Shown: positions 5,921 through 6,842 of the stretch, piece by piece
Position numbering within the stretch: position 1 is the first letter of the stretch
Layout of the letters: every line of letters begins with the position of its first letter
DNA from: Gammaproteobacteria bacterium
Lineage (GTDB): Bacteria > Pseudomonadota > Gammaproteobacteria > Nitrosococcales > Methylophagaceae
Assembly: GCA_002402245.1 (NCBI GenBank)
Contig: NVVP01000001.1
Coordinates: 74,914-81,755 of the forward strand
Direction of reading: 5' to 3'
Length of the DNA stretch: 6,842 bases
Notes under the pieces: model-generated
Databases searched by the model: none
Told to the model about the DNA's origin: nothing
Seen by the model: the letters and a program-made list of their open reading frames with translations, nothing else
Position numbers and translations under genes: made by a program

Positions 5921-5926
5921 TATAAT
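5921..5926 (+). promoter_or_regulatory. Candidate -10 box of the fhs promoter
   Basis: A perfect TATAAT lies 29 bp before the fhs ATG and predicts a start near 5933 with a leader of about 23 bases. The -35 position holds only TGATTA, part of the palindrome, so promoter strength may depend on a regulator. Confidence 0.45.
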
Positions 5927-5955
5927 TCACCTATAGATTACTTGGGTAGAAGCAC

Positions 5956-6842
5956 ATGTCAGATATTGAAATAGCACAACAGGCGAAGATGGAACATATT
6001 ATTCCTCTTGCTGAAAAACAATTAGGTTTAGATCCTCTTAAATTAGATCCTTATGGTCGTTATAAGGCTAAAGTCTCATTGGATGTAATGGATGACTTAG
6101 CTGATAAACCTGATGGTAAATTAATTTTAGTAACTGCGGTGAGCCCAACACCTGCGGGTGAAGGAAAAACGACTACTACTATTGGTTTGAGTGATGCACT
6201 GAATCGAATTGGTAAGTCGTCAATGGTGTGTATTCGCGAACCTTCTATGGGACCGTGTTTTGGTATGAAGGGCGGGGCTGCGGGTGGCGGTTATGCCCAA
6301 GTAGTACCAATGGAAGATATTAATCTACATTTTACTGGCGATTTACATGCGATTGCCGCGGCTCATAATTTATTGTCGGCAATGATTGATAATCATATCC
6401 ACCATGGTAATGCTTTAGATCTTGATAGTCGTAAGATCAGTTGGGGACGCGTGGTTGATATGAATGATCGTGCCCTTCGCCAAATTAATGTTGGTTTGGG
6501 TGGCGTAGGTAATGGCTTTGCTCGCGAAGATGGCTTTGATATTGTGGTCGCTTCTGAAGTGATGGCGATTTTCTGTTTATCAAATTCATTGCCAGAGTTA
6601 AAGCAACGCTTAGGCAATATCCAAATTGGTTATTCTCGTGATGGTACCGCTCGCTTAGCAAAAGAGTTGAATGCCCAAGGTGCGATGACAGCCTTATTAA
6701 AAGAAGCGTTAAAACCTAATTTAGTACAAACCTTAGAAAATAACCTGGCCTTTGTTCATGGCGGCCCCTTTGCCAATATTGCTCATGGCTGTAATTCTGT
6801 TATATCAACCAAAATGGCGTTGAAGATGACAGATTATGTGGT
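5956..6842 (+). CDS. fhs: Formate-tetrahydrofolate ligase, N-terminal part (3' truncated by window edge)
   Basis: Fhs (10-formyl-tetrahydrofolate synthetase) uses ATP to join formate to tetrahydrofolate, feeding 10-formyl-THF into purine and formyl-methionine synthesis. The open frame starts at ATG 5956 and continues without a stop to the right edge, giving 295 residues of a family that is usually about 555-580. The start region MSDIEIAQQAKMEHIIPLAEKQ is typical. The ATP-binding loop PTPAGEGKTTTTIGL lies at 64-78. The first family signature REPSMGPCFGMKGGAAGGGY lies at 94-113, followed by FTGDLHAIAAAHNLL (126-140), and FVHGGPFANIAHGCNS lies at 266-281. The ribosome-binding site is weak (TAGAAG three bases before ATG). 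Codon 12 is also ATG, but the family N-terminus favours the first. It is divergent from the small minus-strand gene, with a 205-bp gap containing the palindrome and TATAAT described separately. Confidence 0.97.
   Translation, partial: MSDIEIAQQAKMEHIIPLAEKQLGLDPLKLDPYGRYKAKVSLDVMDDLADKPDGKLILVTAVSPTPAGEGKTTTTIGLSDALNRIGKSSMVCIREPSMGPCFGMKGGAAGGGYAQVVPMEDINLHFTGDLHAIAAAHNLLSAMIDNHIHHGNALDLDSRKISWGRVVDMNDRALRQINVGLGGVGNGFAREDGFDIVVASEVMAIFCLSNSLPELKQRLGNIQIGYSRDGTARLAKELNAQGAMTALLKEALKPNLVQTLENNLAFVHGGPFANIAHGCNSVISTKMALKMTDYV

Noticed and set aside
6393..6617. Minus-strand open frame inside fhs
   Set aside because: It is a shadow of the fhs coding frame, with a low-complexity Pro/Arg-rich translation.

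Overview
The window looks like a chromosomal segment of a marine-type gammaproteobacterium, for example one of the Alteromonadales or Vibrionales such as Moritella, Psychromonas or Shewanella relatives. This rests on moderately AT-rich DNA (about 40% GC by eye), a SecF/Mpl/UbiX gene complement typical of Gram-negative gammaproteobacteria, and the spacing style of the genes. The genus cannot be fixed from the sequence alone. No mobile elements, tRNA, rRNA, CRISPR arrays or insertion sequences were seen.

Layout from left to right. (1) The 3' end of secF (protein export) stops at 470 and is followed by a perfect 46-bp palindromic terminator at 491-536. A small uncharacterised gene on the minus strand (558-776) converges on the same terminator. 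(2) After a non-coding stretch (777-1072) comes a two-gene plus-strand unit. It encodes a compact periplasmic protein related to the substrate-binding protein of the PQQ-dependent alcohol dehydrogenase-associated ABC system (1073-1867) and a secreted seven-bladed YVTN beta-propeller (1907-2860). It ends at a hairpin terminator (2893-2924). (3) A tightly packed trio follows: a five-helix membrane protein of unknown function (2985-3497), mpl (3498-4853) and ubiX (4850-5470). They are joined by a TAA/ATG abutment and an ATGA overlap. (4) A small acidic, Trp-rich protein on the minus strand (5472-5750) ends 1 bp from ubiX. (5) fhs, formate-tetrahydrofolate ligase, starts at 5956 and runs off the right edge. 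A 14-bp perfect palindrome and a TATAAT box lie just upstream of it.

Most of the window is housekeeping: protein translocation, peptidoglycan recycling (Mpl), prenyl-FMN synthesis for ubiquinone (UbiX) and one-carbon metabolism (Fhs). The part that may be under-described is the 1073-2860 pair. It resembles two components of a PQQ-dehydrogenase-linked ABC gene set but has no ATPase, permease, dehydrogenase or cytochrome beside it. Its binding-protein-like member also appears to lack most of one lobe of the usual fold. The pair may therefore work as a transporter-independent periplasmic module; this is inference.
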